Positions 23,170-35,632 of a stretch of 64,000 bases of DNA are shown piece by piece (within the stretch, counting starts at the first letter, position 1; each line of letters begins with the position of its first letter). Below the pieces are notes generated by a model that was given only the letters and a program-made list of their open reading frames with translations, did not search any database and was not told where the DNA came from. A program made the position numbers and the translations under genes. Origin of the DNA: Cyathus striatus (taxonomy: Eukaryota; Basidiomycota; Agaricomycetes; Agaricales; Nidulariaceae); assembly GCA_025738555.1 (NCBI GenBank), contig JAOVFP010000003.1, positions 5,456,001 through 5,520,000 of the forward strand, in the 5' to 3' direction.

Positions 23170-23230
23170 ACATCTGGTCTGAAGTATGCCATGCGCACCA
23201 CAAGACTCCGTAGAGGACAAGCTCTCTACA
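23170..23230 (+). repeat. 5' LTR of element B, second part
   Basis: 61 bp ACATCTGG...CTCTACA matching 35783-35843. It completes the LTR interrupted by element A. Confidence 0.9.
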
Positions 23231-23357
23231 CTTTTTTACTTCTCCTTTATTTCTGTCTACTCACTTGTCTCCCACCATTGGCTGCGATCTACCCTGATCG
23301 CTTATCACCACAAGAGCCTATTACCATCACCATTATCAGACATTTATAGCACTCCTG

Positions 23358-25976
23358 ATGGGTAAAGGCAAAGCATCTCAATCTGTTAATCTCCCTCCTC
23401 AACCACCATCTCCTCCTCCTCAGGCAAACCCTCCGGGATCGCCATCCTCACCTCTCACCCCACTAGAGTCCCCGGCTAAGTCCCATGTAACTATAGAGGG
23501 TGACAAAACAGGATCTGGTTCTGGTTCTGGCTCTGGCTCTGGCTATGGCTCTGGGATCATTGAAGTGGTTGAAGGTGCCAGCACGATGGCTGATCATGGC
23601 ATCATCCAGTCTGCTGGCACTTCATCTGCTGTAAGAACCGATATGGCTGTTGATCTTTGTATCAACATGCCCAAGGAAGCTCCTACTGAACAACTGGATG
23701 AAGACGAGCAACAATGAGAATACATCAAGCAGGCTCTTACTGATCCTGCAATTGCTCAATTACAAGCAGACCATAATAATCCTATGGTCGATGCAGACAA
23801 TATTTCTCTTGAACAACAATTGGAAGCCTTGTATGCTGTAAATCCTGACATTACTCGTACTCATATGAATAAAATGTATAATAAGGCTGTTATGAAATTG
23901 CACAAGATGCCCACTGTGCCCGGCCTAGAGGAAGATGGTCCTGAATTTATGAAAGCTACAATGATTCTTATGAGAAGTCTTATGCATATCTATTGTTCTA
24001 CTAGGAGGAAGGCATATCGAGAAGATCCTCATTGATCTTCAACTCCTATGTCTACCATAACTATTGATGCATTGGATCTGACATTCCCCTGGAATGAGCA
24101 GAGACCTATGCTGCCTGAAAATAGTAATGTAACTGGTCATGACAATGGATTGTCATCTAATGTCCATTCGTGTATTGTGCCCAACAGTCGTCTTGGTAGA
24201 GCTCAGTTATGGGATGATTGTGTAGCATTACAATGTATGTGCATTAGGGACATATCTCAGTACCAGTCCATGGAGATTGACAATCAATTGGTAGCTTTTG
24301 ACAATGGTTGTCCTGTTGACTTGGACCCAAATGAGTGTGTTCCCATTGAATACTGAGACCCTAATTGAGACCCTAGGGAACTAGGGCCTCTGCCTGTTAA
24401 CTACTTTACTCAGCCTTCTCTGTCCCCATTGCCATCTATCTCTATTGCTCTACAACTGAAATCATCTACACCATCTAGCAGAGTCCCCTCTGTACAACTT
24501 GTGAATAGTGAGCATGATAGTACCCCACTGGCACTCCAATATCATGATATGACTCATGATGCTTCTCCTACTTTGAATCAGGAGGAATTGATTCAGGAGA
24601 CACAGCATCTTCATAAGGAAGAAATGCACATGCGAATCCTCACCATGATATGTAGCTACTTGGCAGAGCATCTAAAGCTACCTGATGGGTGTCATCCCAT
24701 CCACACTGAGTCCAAAACTATTGGATGATTTTCGGGCACAAGTTCACTGTTTAATGAAATGGATAAGTGGCTAGTAGACTTATGTTCATATATGAGTCTC
24801 CTTACTCTAGGAGGTCCGGAGAGGGAACAGGAACATATTCTCATGCTCAGAGAATACCTTGAGGGACCTGCTTTGATTTGGTTTCATAATGAGGTTCTTA
24901 ACTCTTTTTCTGCAAAGGAAAAATTATCCTTTGAAGATATTATGACCAAGTTATATGACCGATTCATTCATAATAATATGGATGACACTGGCATGGTGGG
25001 ATTCTATGCTATACAGTATAAGGCATCTGAGGGAGTACAGACTCTTTATGATACAATGATCAAGTATTCTAGTAGTCTGTCTCAGCCTGTTGATGAGAAA
25101 ATGTTCTGTCAAACATTTGTCAACATTTTGCCTAATAATATCCACAAGCATGTTATGATTCAGAAAGAACTTAACCCAAAAGTTCATCCTGTAAAACTCT
25201 TTCTGCATGAAGTGGTTAAATATGAGCTCAATAAATGAACATATACAAGTAATGAAACTTACTTGGATTATTTCATTCATCCTTTGACAACTAAAACTAC
25301 TTCTGCTCATGCTAGTGGTTCCAACACTCAGCCTCAACGGCAGGGTACTGGCGTTTGCTTTGCTCCATTAGTCTCACGTTTTACAGACCGACTCTCATCT
25401 ACTGTCAGAAGTAACAAGAATAGAGGGGGTGGATGGAGAGAGAATAGAGAATAACAGAGAGCAAGGAAGGTGATAAGGGAGTGAATAACTCAGACACAAA
25501 CACTAACACAGACACAAGATGGGGAGGAAACTTGTTATCAACTACCAAGATACAGAGTGTTTATATACTGAGGGTGTCTACCAAAGTCCCAACCAAGGTC
25601 CATGTAACTAAGGTAACTGACAGCTGTCAATCTGTCAATCACATATCTGTCAATCACAGAACTGTCAAGTATGACAGGTGACAAGTGACAGCTGTCAAAG
25701 AAGCTGTGCAACCCTGAATATCTAACATCCACCACTCTGAACCCAAGTACATCTCAATCAAGACAACCGCTGGGTATGAGAGGGACTTCATCAGGTCACA
25801 TTACTAAGTCCTCCACTCCAGTGCCTAAACCTTCTGGTACTAGGCCTGAATATAAAGATGCTAGGCCTTCTGGGTCTGGTAACACTAAGGATGTTAAGCA
25901 ACCTTCAGCAAAGTTGGAGGTTTGTTTCAATTGTAACAAACCTGGTCATTACATTAAGAATTGTCCATGTCCATGA
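23358..25976 (+). pseudogene. Element B gag with zinc knuckle, degraded
   Basis: The frame starts with MGKGKASQSVNLPPQPPSPP, then a Ser/Gly repeat, and continues through in-frame TGA codons (23715, 24033, 24354, 24363, 24726, 25236). The capsid is recognisable at 24759-25238 (EHILMLREYLEGPALIWFHN, LYDRFIHNN). The nucleocapsid knuckle CFNCNKPGHYIKNC (CX2CX4HX4C) is at about 25921-25965. Most stops fit Arg CGA to TGA. A family 1 unit interrupts the region at 25403-25727. Confidence 0.82.
25403..25727 (-). repeat. Family 1 unit, copy 2 (in element B gag)
   Basis: 325 bp, TGTCAGAAGTAAC to TATCTAACA. The flanks TCTAC and TCCAC differ by one transition, so this is a decayed 5 bp duplication. Confidence 0.88.
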
Positions 25977-26260
25977 CGAGATCAGGTTCGAGTGGCTCAT
26001 TCAGTTGTTAATGGTGACACACCTGATGACAATAAAGATGAGTCTTTGCCAGCTGGTGAGCCTACATCACCCCCTGAAGGTGGGGATTCAGATTGGGAAG
26101 ATGGAAACTGTTCTGAAACGGAATATGGCCCAGATGCCCACATGGATGTCGAAGAGAATGACTATGATCATAATGATTTCTCAGACCACACTTCCATGAT
26201 GTGTATACTACCTACTCTTGATAAGGATGATATCAATGTCAACTTAGACAATGATCTTCC

Positions 26261-26570
26261 TGTTAGATATTCAGGGTTGCACAGCTTCCTTGACAGCTGT
26301 CACTTGTCACCTGTCATACTTGACAGTTCTGTGATTGACAGATTGACAGCTGTCAGTTACCTTAGTTACATGGACCTTGGTTGGGACTTTGGTAGACACC
26401 CTCAGTATATATAAACACTCTGTAACTTGGTAGTTGTCAACAAGTTTCCTCCCCATCTTGTGTCTGTGTCTGTGTTTGTGTCTGAGTCTTTGCTCCACTA
26501 TCACCCTCTTTGCTTCTTTATCACACTCTATTCTCTCAATCACCCTCCTTTATTCTTGTTACTTCTGACA
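26261..26570 (+). repeat. Family 1 unit, copy 3
   Basis: 310 bp, TGTTAGATATTC to TTCTGACA, perfect duplication CTTCC. Confidence 0.93.
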
Positions 26571-27338
26571 CTTCCTGATCTTCAAGATGTATCTGATAGT
26601 AAAGATGAGGAAGATGATGGTGTTGCACCAGTCACCTCGCTGGGATACTATGTTAATGTACTGTCTACCTCAGTATCTAAAGATAGTATAGCTGGAGATT
26701 CACTTTCATCCGAGGCTCTTTCTATGGAGTATGAATATATCAATGTTGACATTGAATTAGAATTATCAGGGCTAGAGGAAACTGATGCTGCTAGGGCTGC
26801 AACAATTGTTCGCCCCCTTAGTAAAAACCCTCCAAAAACTATAGTCTGACATGTAACATTGAAGACTACTAAAGATGTTATTGATCGTCCTAAGATTCTG
26901 CATGATGAGAAATGATGCTTGACAACATTTACCAAAGTAGGAAAGATTAAAGCATGGGTGCTCTGGGACTCTGGAAGCACCACCACTAGCATAACTCCAT
27001 CTTATGCTCAAGTAGCAGAAATACCTGTCAGTTGGCTTTCTGAGGAATATATCCTTCAACTTGGAACTGTTGGGAGTAGATCTACCATCAAGTTTGGAAC
27101 ATACCTTAATCCTGACCTACCAGGGTGTACTAAACCAATTTATGCAGACATTGCAAATTTTGATTTCTACAACATGATCATAGGCACTCCTATGATGTTA
27201 GCTAACAAAGTCTTACTTGACTTTGATAAATCTCAAGTAATTTTTAATGGTGTAGTGATTCCTGCAGTAGAGGTTGATCTTTCAGATACTGATGGCCACC
27301 TTCAGCACTATTGTACTATCGAAAAAGGAATCAAATGA
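26571..27338 (+). pseudogene. Element B protease region, degraded
   Basis: After an acidic linker, the frame from about 26919 reads KAWVLWDSGSTTTSITPSYA, a retropepsin active-site motif (DSGST), then YNMIIGTPMMLANKVLLDFD, the conserved ILGxPxL-like flap of this family. TGA codons at 26847 and 26913 interrupt the linker. Confidence 0.8.
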
Positions 27339-27881
27339 TGCCATCTGGGGAGGCATAAACTGCCTTCTCTTGAGGAAGAGCCCGATAATGAAGGGGTCGG
27401 AACTCTTAACCCTCTACCTGTGAATCACCCTAATATCTTGCTGCATAAAAATGACTCATTGAATTGTACACATACTCCTCAAGCTCTGTCCAAGCCTGTA
27501 ACCCTCACCTACTTCTAAATCTCCGAAAACTAGTATTCATTCAACTTATGTTGAACCTCCAACTCTTTACTGTGAACCTACTTCTTCTAAAGTCAAGGTT
27601 GAGCATCTTGTTTCAGATAATGTGGCAACTGCTCCAGCTAAGACATCAAGATCTGAACTACTTTTGGACCAACTGGTTACTGATCCTCAATATGATTAGA
27701 TACATGATCCTCATATGCCAGGTGAATGGAACCGCATGGTCTCAGATCTTCATATGACTAATAATAATTATACTTGTAAACACAGTATCTTCTTCTGAAA
27801 CTCATCAGATAATAAGGTATCTAGTCCTGAACCTTTTTCTCTGACTCTTGTTCCATCTCAGTCAATGCACTGCATTCACTT
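27339..27881 (+). other. Degraded linker between element B protease and RT
   Basis: Frame-shifted low-complexity polyprotein remnant (Ser/Pro/Thr-rich). No domain is seen. Confidence 0.45.
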
Positions 27882-28204
27882 TGTTAGATATTCAGGGTTG
27901 CACAGCTTCTTTGACAGCTGTCACTTGTCACCTGTCATACTTGACAGTTCTGTGATTAACAGATATGTGATTGACAGATTGACAGCTGTCAGTTACCTTA
28001 GTTACATGGACCTTGGTTGGGACTTTGGTAGACAGCCTTAGTATATAAACACTCTGTAACTTGGTAGTAGTTAACAAGTTTCCTCCCTATCTTGTGTCTG
28101 TGTCAGTGTTTGTGTCTGAGTTATTTGCTCCCTTATCACCTTCCTTGCTCTTTATTACTCTCTATCCTCTCAACCACCCTCCTTTATTCTTGTTACTTCT
28201 GACA
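27882..28204 (+). repeat. Family 1 unit, copy 4
   Basis: 323 bp, TGTTAGATATTC to TTCTGACA, perfect duplication CACTT. Confidence 0.93.
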
Positions 28205-29950
28205 CACTTACAAACTGAACCTGATTATAAACGATCTCTAGAAGATCTGTGCTGTAGATATGAAAAACCAAAAACTACTACTTCTCCACCTCGGTATACT
28301 ACTCAGGAGAAAGGCAAGCAACATGCTATATTCTTGGAAACAGATATCCCTAACCTTCAGCAAAACTGGTACAACAACTACCAAGATATTGTTAATGGGA
28401 CACCAGACAAGTTACTGCCCTTTCGGGATGTGAATCATGAGATACATTTGATTGATGAATCTAAACGATATAAGTACTGCCTTCCTAAATGTCCCAATTC
28501 GCTACATTCACAATTCCATGAGAAGTGCAAATAATATCAGAATGCAGGATGGTGGGAACCACGTTCTGCCACTCAAGCTGCCCCTCTTCTATGTCTTAGT
28601 AAAAAGAATGGCCAGTTATGGACTGTTATAGATGCTTGTCAATGTAATGACAATACAGTAAAGGATGTAACTCCTTTACTGGATCAAGATGTCATATGAG
28701 AAGACGTTGCATGGGCTCATTACCATTCTAAGATTGATTTGACTGATGCTTATAAACAAGTTCACATCTGGCCAGAGAATGTAGAAAAAACTGCTTTTGC
28801 TACAATAAAGGGAACATATGTTAGTCATATCATGCAGCAGGGTGATTGTAATGCTCCTGCAACATTCCAATGTATGATAACATATGTGTTTCATGATGCA
28901 ATTGGTTGTTTTTTGCATGTTTACATCAACGACATTTTTATATACTCAGACACTATTGAAGAGCATGAATTTGCACTCAAATTAGTTTTTGATCATTTAT
29001 GTGAAAATCAATTGTTCTTGCAATGGCCTAAATGTCAATTGTATGCAGAACATATTGAATGTCTTGGTCATATCATTGACAACAATGGTATTCATCCCAA
29101 TGCTGATAAATTAGCTCGTATCTGTGATTGGAAAACCCCTCAGACCTATAATAAAGTCCAGCACTTTATTGGATTGGTGAATTATGTTGCACACTTTCTT
29201 CCAAACATCTCCTCTTATACAAGTCCTCTGCTTTCTATCACACAAAATGGCACACCATTTCTGTGGCGACTGCTCCATCAGAAATGTTTTGAACTCATAA
29301 AACAAACCTGCTGCAAGACCTCTATCTTACGCCCAATTAATCCCTGTGACAAAGATCCAATTTGGATTATCTGTGATGCTTCTAAAACTGGTATTGGTGT
29401 GCTATATAGTCAAGGACCATCTTGGAATAAATGCTGGCCAGCAGGATTTATGTTGAAGAAATTCTCTCCTGCTCAGCAGAACTATGTGGTCTATAAAATG
29501 GAAACATTAGCTATTTTAGAAGCTCTTCTCAAATGGGAGGACAAATTAATTGGTTATCCTTTACATATTATCACTGATCACAAGGCTCTTGAATTCTTCA
29601 AAACTCAAGGGTGACTATCCCATTATTAATGATGATGGATGGATTACATGTCTCGCTTTTCATTTGACATCACCTATATCAAAGGAGATTATAATAAAGT
29701 GGCTAACTGCCTATCTCATTACTATGAAGATGACGGCCCCTCAGACATATACAATGCTCATGAATACATCTGGGCTGATATTCATATCAACCCTGAAGGG
29801 GAGGATCTGCCTCCTGCACGCTTCATTGAACTCACAGAATATTCTATTGAAATTGATGCTTTATGTGCTATGGAACTTCATTGCAGCACTTGTCTCCAAG
29901 AGAAATGTAAACTATGAGACATCGAAGCTCAAGAACTTAAAGAAGCCTCT
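28205..29950 (+). pseudogene. Element B reverse transcriptase and RNase H, degraded
   Basis: The N-terminal part has LPFRDVNHEIHLIDESKRYK. Further on are LCLSKKNGQLWTVIDACQCN, HSKIDLTDAYKQVHI, APATFQCMITYVFHD and YINDIFIYSDTIEEH, where the catalytic YxDD reads YIND (a D-to-N change, again G-to-A). RNase H shows PIWIICDASKTGIGVLYSQG and YKMETLAILEALLKWE. A frameshift near 29614 and several stops (TAA at 28532 for an expected CAA, TGA at 28697) interrupt it. The missing catalytic Asp alone would inactivate the enzyme. Confidence 0.88.
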
Positions 29951-29956
29951 GACCAA

Positions 29957-31560
29957 TTGATTCTTCCAGAACCAATTCCTCATTCCACTTCACCTCATCC
30001 CTTAGCTATTCCTGACTTAACCCTTGGAGAATCCTTGTTTAACAAGAATTCTCTCCCACCCCTACCTTCTACAGAAGACAATGAGTTCATAAACACTATT
30101 CGTACTGCATACAAGTCTGATAAGCTGTTTTCCATCATTATGGATGACCCTTCTCGATACTCTCACTTTCATATTCATGATGGACTTATCTTTTTCTCAA
30201 ATGCTATTAATGATGAAGTTATATGTGTTCCTTGTGATTGCTCTCTTCTCACTACTATTCTTGATCAAGCTCATCTAATAGTGGGTCATTTTGGTGACCA
30301 GTGGACTGCTGAGTATATACAATGCTGGTTTTGGTGGCCAACAATTGCAAAAGATACTTGTATCTTTTGTAAATCTTGTGAATGGTGTAATCTGGCTAAA
30401 GATAGCAATAAAAAACCTGCAGGATTATTACACAATCTTCCTGTCCCACTTAAACCATGGGATTCTATCAGCATGGATTTTGTTGGTCTATTCCCTGATG
30501 GGAAAGGTTTTAATTACCTTTGGGTAATTCTTTGTCATATGATAAGTATGGTCCATTTTATACCTGTCCATACCACCATGAAAGCTAGCGATCTTGCATC
30601 TGTTTATAAACGAGAAATCATTAGACTTCATGGTTTGTCATCTTCTATTATCAGTGATCGTGATTCTAAATTCACTTTTAAATAGTGGTGTGAATTACAC
30701 TGCTTACTGGGAGCTTGATTATTAATGTCGACATCATTTCACCCACAAACTGATGGTCAAACTGAGCAAATAAATTGATCTGCTGGTCAAATCTTTCAGA
30801 CAATGGTCTGCCCCGACCAAAAAGATTGGATTGATAAAATCGACTTAGCTGAATTTGCAATCAATGCAAGTGTATCTAGTACCACTGGATATGCCCCTTT
30901 TGATCTAAATTACAGATATTTACCATCTATGATCAAGGAAATACATTCCGATAATCATATTCCTAAGGGTATTTGTTCCTTCACGGAACAGGCCTTGGCA
31001 AACCTTGCAGATGCCCACAATGTTATAATTACTAAACAGGTGTTTCAAATGTTTCACTACAATAAACACTGTGATCCAGAACCTGATATCCAGCCTGGAT
31101 CTCTTGTATATTTGTCTACTAAACACCTCAATCTTCCTAAAGGAAGAGCTTGCAAACTGTGTCCCAAATTTATTGGTCCATACAAAGTGACATCAGCATT
31201 CCCTGAAACTTCTACTTACACTCTCGAACTTCCTCCTGCATTGGCAAAACATCAAATTTTTCCAATGTTTCATGTTGAATTATTATGTCCTTATATTCCC
31301 TCCAGTGATCTAATCAGTTGAAACCAGAACCATATAATTTTGGTACAGACCCAAATCATGAATGGTTTGTTGACAATATTATTGGACATTGATGGTCTGA
31401 TCCTAAAACTGTTGAGTTTCAAGTGCGTTGGACCCAAGGTGACACTACTTGGGAATTGGTATTGGCTTGTAAAGATTTGGAAGCCTTGCAGCTTTATTTG
31501 GAACTTCACAGAGTAACATGTGTCAATCAGCTTCATTGGCATTTGGCCAATGAATGACTA
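29957..31560 (+). pseudogene. Element B integrase and chromodomain-like end, degraded
   Basis: The zinc-binding part contains HLIVGHFGDQWT and CKSCEWCNLAK. The core has WDSISMDFVGLFPDGKGFNY, SIISDRDSKF and HPQTDGQTEQIN (D, D, E). The GPY/F module is KFIGPYKVTSAFPETSTYTL with QIFPMFHVELLCPYI. After a TGA at 31319 a chromodomain-like tail follows (VEFQVRWTQGDTTWEL). A TAG at 30683 (from CAG) and TGA codons break the frame. Confidence 0.87.
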
Positions 31561-31630
31561 GCTTTGTATATATTGATGTTTGTATGGCATTTAAACTTTA
31601 ATCTGAGTTACATCCATATCACCCTTTCTC

Positions 31631-31970
31631 TGTTAGATATTCAGGGTTGCACAGCTTCTTTGACAGCTGTCACTTGTCACCTGTCATACTTGACAGTTCT
31701 GTGATTGACAGATCCTTGATTGACAGATATGTGATTGACAGATTGACAGCTGTCAGTTACCTTAGTTACATGGACCTTGGTTGGGACTTTGGTAGACACC
31801 CTCAGTATATATAAACACTCTGTAACTTGGTAGTTGTCAACAAGTTTCCTCCCCATCTTGTGTCTGTGTCTGTGTTTGTGTCTGAGTCTTTGCTCCACTA
31901 TCACCCTCTTTGCTTCTTTATCACACTCTATTCTCTCAATCACCCTCCTTTATTCTTGTTACTTCTGACA
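31631..31970 (+). repeat. Family 1 unit, copy 5
   Basis: 340 bp, TGTTAGATATTC to TTCTGACA, perfect duplication TTCTC. It lies between element B integrase and the extra ORF. Confidence 0.93.
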
Positions 31971-32382
31971 TTCTCTTCCTTCTTTCTCCCTTACTACTTC
32001 CTCCCTTTTTTCTTTGCTTTCTTTTCTTATGTCTTCTCAGTCTTATGATTCTTATCGCTCTCAGTATAACTCGAATCCTCACGAGGATTCTGAGACAGGG
32101 GGGGATAGGGATAGAGCTGCTTTTGAATTGTCTCATTTCCAGAATAATATTAGTTATCCTAGTAATCTTAACCCTACACCATCTTTTGGAATGTCTGGTG
32201 ACCCCACTTTCGTACCTAATCCTCATATTAGCTACAATTTGAACAATTACATAGGAAGTGGTTATTCTACACAGGATAACAGACCACCACCAACTCAGAA
32301 TGTCAACCCTTAGCTTCAAGAACCTCGTTGGAACCAAGCTCAATATTCTTATGGGAATAATCTACCTCCTTCACTACCATCC

Positions 32383-32710
32383 TGTCAGAAGTAACAAGAA
32401 TAGAGGGGGTGGATGGAGAGAGAATAGAGAATAATAGAGAGCAAGGAAGGTGATAAGGGAGCAGATAACTCAGACACAAAACACTGACACAGACACAAGA
32501 TGGGGAGGAAACTTGTTAACTACTACCAAGTTACAGAGTGTTTATATATACTGAGGGTGTCTACCAAAGTCCCAACCAAGGTCCATGTAACTAAGGTAAC
32601 TGACAGCTGTCAATCTGTCAATCACATATCTGTCAATCACAGAACTGTCAAGTATGACAGGTGACAAGTGACAGCTGTCAAAGAAGCTGTGCAACCCAGA
32701 ATATCTAACA
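32383..32710 (-). repeat. Family 1 unit, copy 6
   Basis: 328 bp, TGTCAGAAGTAAC to ATATCTAACA. The flanks CATCC and CGTCC differ by a CpG-to-CpA transition. Confidence 0.88.
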
Positions 32711-33156
32711 CGTCCATGAGGAATGATGATGCAATGGAGGTTGATGAAACTCGAATGTATTCAGTGAACACCAGGATGTTGAACAGAGGAGAGCCAATAC
32801 GACTTAATCAAGAAAGGTATGGAAATGTGTATAACCAAGTCCACTGATCTCTGCCATGAACACATTATGATCCTGCACAACCACCATTTCCCCCTCATAA
32901 GAATAGATTGCAAACTGGTGATATGTACTCAGGAGGGAACAGGAGGCGCGGAACGTCAGCCGATAGGGGGAGACCTTTTACAGAGCACAAACCCTTTACC
33001 AATTGTTGACCTGGACTGAGAACATGACCACATCAGGAAAGGCCTGCTGGAAATCTGTCTGCTACTGTAGAACAAGCCCCAGTACCCTCTTCTAGCAGTC
33101 AGAATAATCTGGGACCTACAAGAAATAAGCCTCTTATTGATTGTCTTACTGAAGAG

Positions 33157-33499
33157 TGTGAGATGTACAACCAGGGCAGTGACCTGCAGGACTGAGAGAG
33201 ACACAATAGGGTCTGAAGTCCAATGTACAGTGAGCAAGTGTTAGATTGAAGTAATATGTGTACAGCTTACCTGAAGTCCAATGTACAGTGAGCAAGTGGG
33301 GATTGCCACTGTAGGACCACAGGATTATATACTACTAGGTTATCTACCAAAGTCCGAGGGTCTCAGGGTCTAAGGGTCCAAGGGTCCAACCAAGGTCTAA
33401 GGGTCCAACCAAGGTCCCAACCCAGGTCCAGTACCTAAGTTTACCTAAGTCTACCTAAGGTTCATTAGTCAGCAGAGAAGTGTCAGATCACTTCTAACA
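33157..33499 (-). repeat. Family 2 LTR-like unit, copy 1 (in element B extra ORF)
   Basis: 343 bp from TGTGAGATGTAC to CACTTCTAACA, with perfect duplication AAGAG. It contains the internal repeat CCAAGGGTCCAA and the sequence GGATTATATACTACTAG (TATA candidate on the minus strand). Confidence 0.9.
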
Positions 33500-35632
33500 A
33501 AGAGGGTGCTCCTGCAAACTATGTCCCTGAGGACATGCTCTTTGTGGTAAACACACTATTGAGCACCATTGATAAACTCAGAGCAGAGCTGGCTACCAGC
33601 CAAAAGCATGCCCAGGAACAGAAGCAGTTGTTGCAAGATGAAAGCCGGTGACTGCAACTCAAGAGGAATGCACCTGAACATCCAGTCAATGATTCCCTGA
33701 CACCCAAACGGGTGAACACTAACCCTATATCTAGGGCAAGCATTGATCCATCGAGGGTCATTAAGCCACTACATCCCAAAGAAGGTACTTCTGCTTGTCA
33801 GGAGGTACCCCATCAGGAGTTACTTCCTAACATTAAATGGCCTTCTACTCCAGTGATTGTAGAAGAGGACCCTCTTAAGAGATGGGAGTTCATGGTTACT
33901 TTTCATGTTCCCAGTCCTATCCGTCCTCCATGTAACATATGCTTTGATATGTCAAAAGACGTTGATAGTCCAGAAGCCAACTCTGACATGTCAGATGAAG
34001 GATCATGTTCTCCAGAACCCCATACTAAGTCTCTAAAAGGGAAAGAGAAAGCTGTTGTGTCATCCAACCCTAGGTATACATGTCCTGGACATATTTCGTC
34101 ACTATTTGGTTTAATAATTGGACAAAAAGAAAAAAAGGAACATGACAACTCTCTCTCAGGAATGTATGGTCCACACATCTATGTCTCTCCTTTTACAAAC
34201 ACTGCTTTCACCTGCACCCTTGCTGAGGATGTGTCTGTCCAGGAAGTAAAGGAAGATGAAACTTTCTTTGTCAAGGCACCACTTTATGAGCTTGCCCCGA
34301 GGAGATTCCTGATGAACCCAGCTCAAGCGGACACCCTTGTTTCCTTAATGCATAATGTGTCCTATGGCTCCAATGCTTGTTCTCAAGCATTTGATTTGCT
34401 TGATGTTTTCTGTCAGATCAGCTTCACTCAGCCTGGTGATCAAGATTGTACTATGGTCCATGTTCTGAGTGATGGCCATTTTGATTTGTCCAATCCTCCA
34501 TCTCATATCCTTGCTCCTATGTACCCACTCATTGAACAACCACCTACTCTCTTCAAATGGACTCAGCAGTCACTTAAGGCCACTGACAGAGCAGGACTGC
34601 TGGTGCCCCCACACAATTGCTCATTAATGATTGATACATATTGTCAATACATTGCTCATCATTGTTACCCTGAAAGCCAGAATGTAGTAATAGGACTTGC
34701 AATTGATAGGGCTTATCATGTGTGTTGTCACACTGCATTCGGATAAGGCCTAGAAAAAGCAGTAGCACCCATAGATAATAAGACGCATGCTGTCTTCCTT
34801 CGAGAATATATGCATTTGGTAGCACTTCCTCATTGTTATGAGGAAGCCATTGAATCCTGGAATATCAATCATCTCAATGACCCATATAGACCCCAACAGG
34901 GGAGTGATGTGACTCTTCATCGATTCTATTGCCACCCATTAAGTGCAAATAACCTCACCATGGACAAGGTAATCGAAATGCTAATCGTTAATGGCATCCC
35001 TGTTTCTTGGATAGACCATGCATATCTGTACAGTCTCAATTTCCTTGACCAACATTTCTCTCAGTCTATGTTGTGATCTGAAGTATATGAGAAATTGGAT
35101 AACCAACATATGGCTCAAATCACTTGTTTTGGGGAACCAGACACTATCACACCATGGTCTGGATGGTGGTATCCCAACCAGAATGACCTCCACCACATTC
35201 ATACACTCACTCATGTTAGCGCAGTACAAGGCAAAATGTCTAGTAAATGTGGATGCTGGATTTGGCATGGAGAACCCTCTACATTCACCCGCCTCCATGG
35301 TTGTCCTGCTTCAGTCCCTGCTCCTATGCCATCTCTATCTGTTGCCAGACCATCTCGTCTATCCCAGTGTGTGTCTAACAACCCCAACACCACTTATGAG
35401 TTTAACAACTCAGCAACAGTGACAGCTATGGATACCTCAGATGATTCTCAGCAATCAAATGAGACTGAAGCACTTCCTCCAGATTCCCCTTTCTAATCGC
35501 ACTCATATCATACTGCTGTCTTATGAAGATCTTGGTCTCTTTTCTGTAATGTTTTGGAAGTAAACCTTCTGTGTTATCTCAATCTTCATTTTGATACTGT
35601 CAGACCCCTTCTTGGTGTCTCATAGGGGGGTA

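Larger units (their letters stand above)
32029..35496 (+). pseudogene. Extra long ORF downstream of pol in element B, unrecognised
   Basis: An ATG at 32029 (MSSQSYDSYRSQYNSN) directly follows a pure pyrimidine tract, like a fungal promoter. Allowing for two inserted repeats (32383-32710, 33157-33499) and TGA/TAG codons, one frame-consistent protein of roughly 900 residues can be traced to PPDSPF at 35496. Its N-terminal third is Asn/Ser/Pro-rich. A short helix follows (LLSTIDKLRAELATSQKHAQ). The longest open part is 33712-34746 (FLMNPAQADTLVSLMHNV, FSYGSNACSQ-like Cys/His-containing segments, GLAIDRAYHVCCHTAFG). The end has WSGWWYPNQNDLHHIHTL and a CGCWIW motif. No signal peptide or transmembrane segment is seen, so it is not obviously env. 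I do not recognise the family. Confidence 0.65.

Noticed and set aside
32029..35496. Envelope gene of an endogenous retrovirus-like element
   Set aside because: No signal peptide, transmembrane helix or fusion-like segment is visible in the long ORF after pol.
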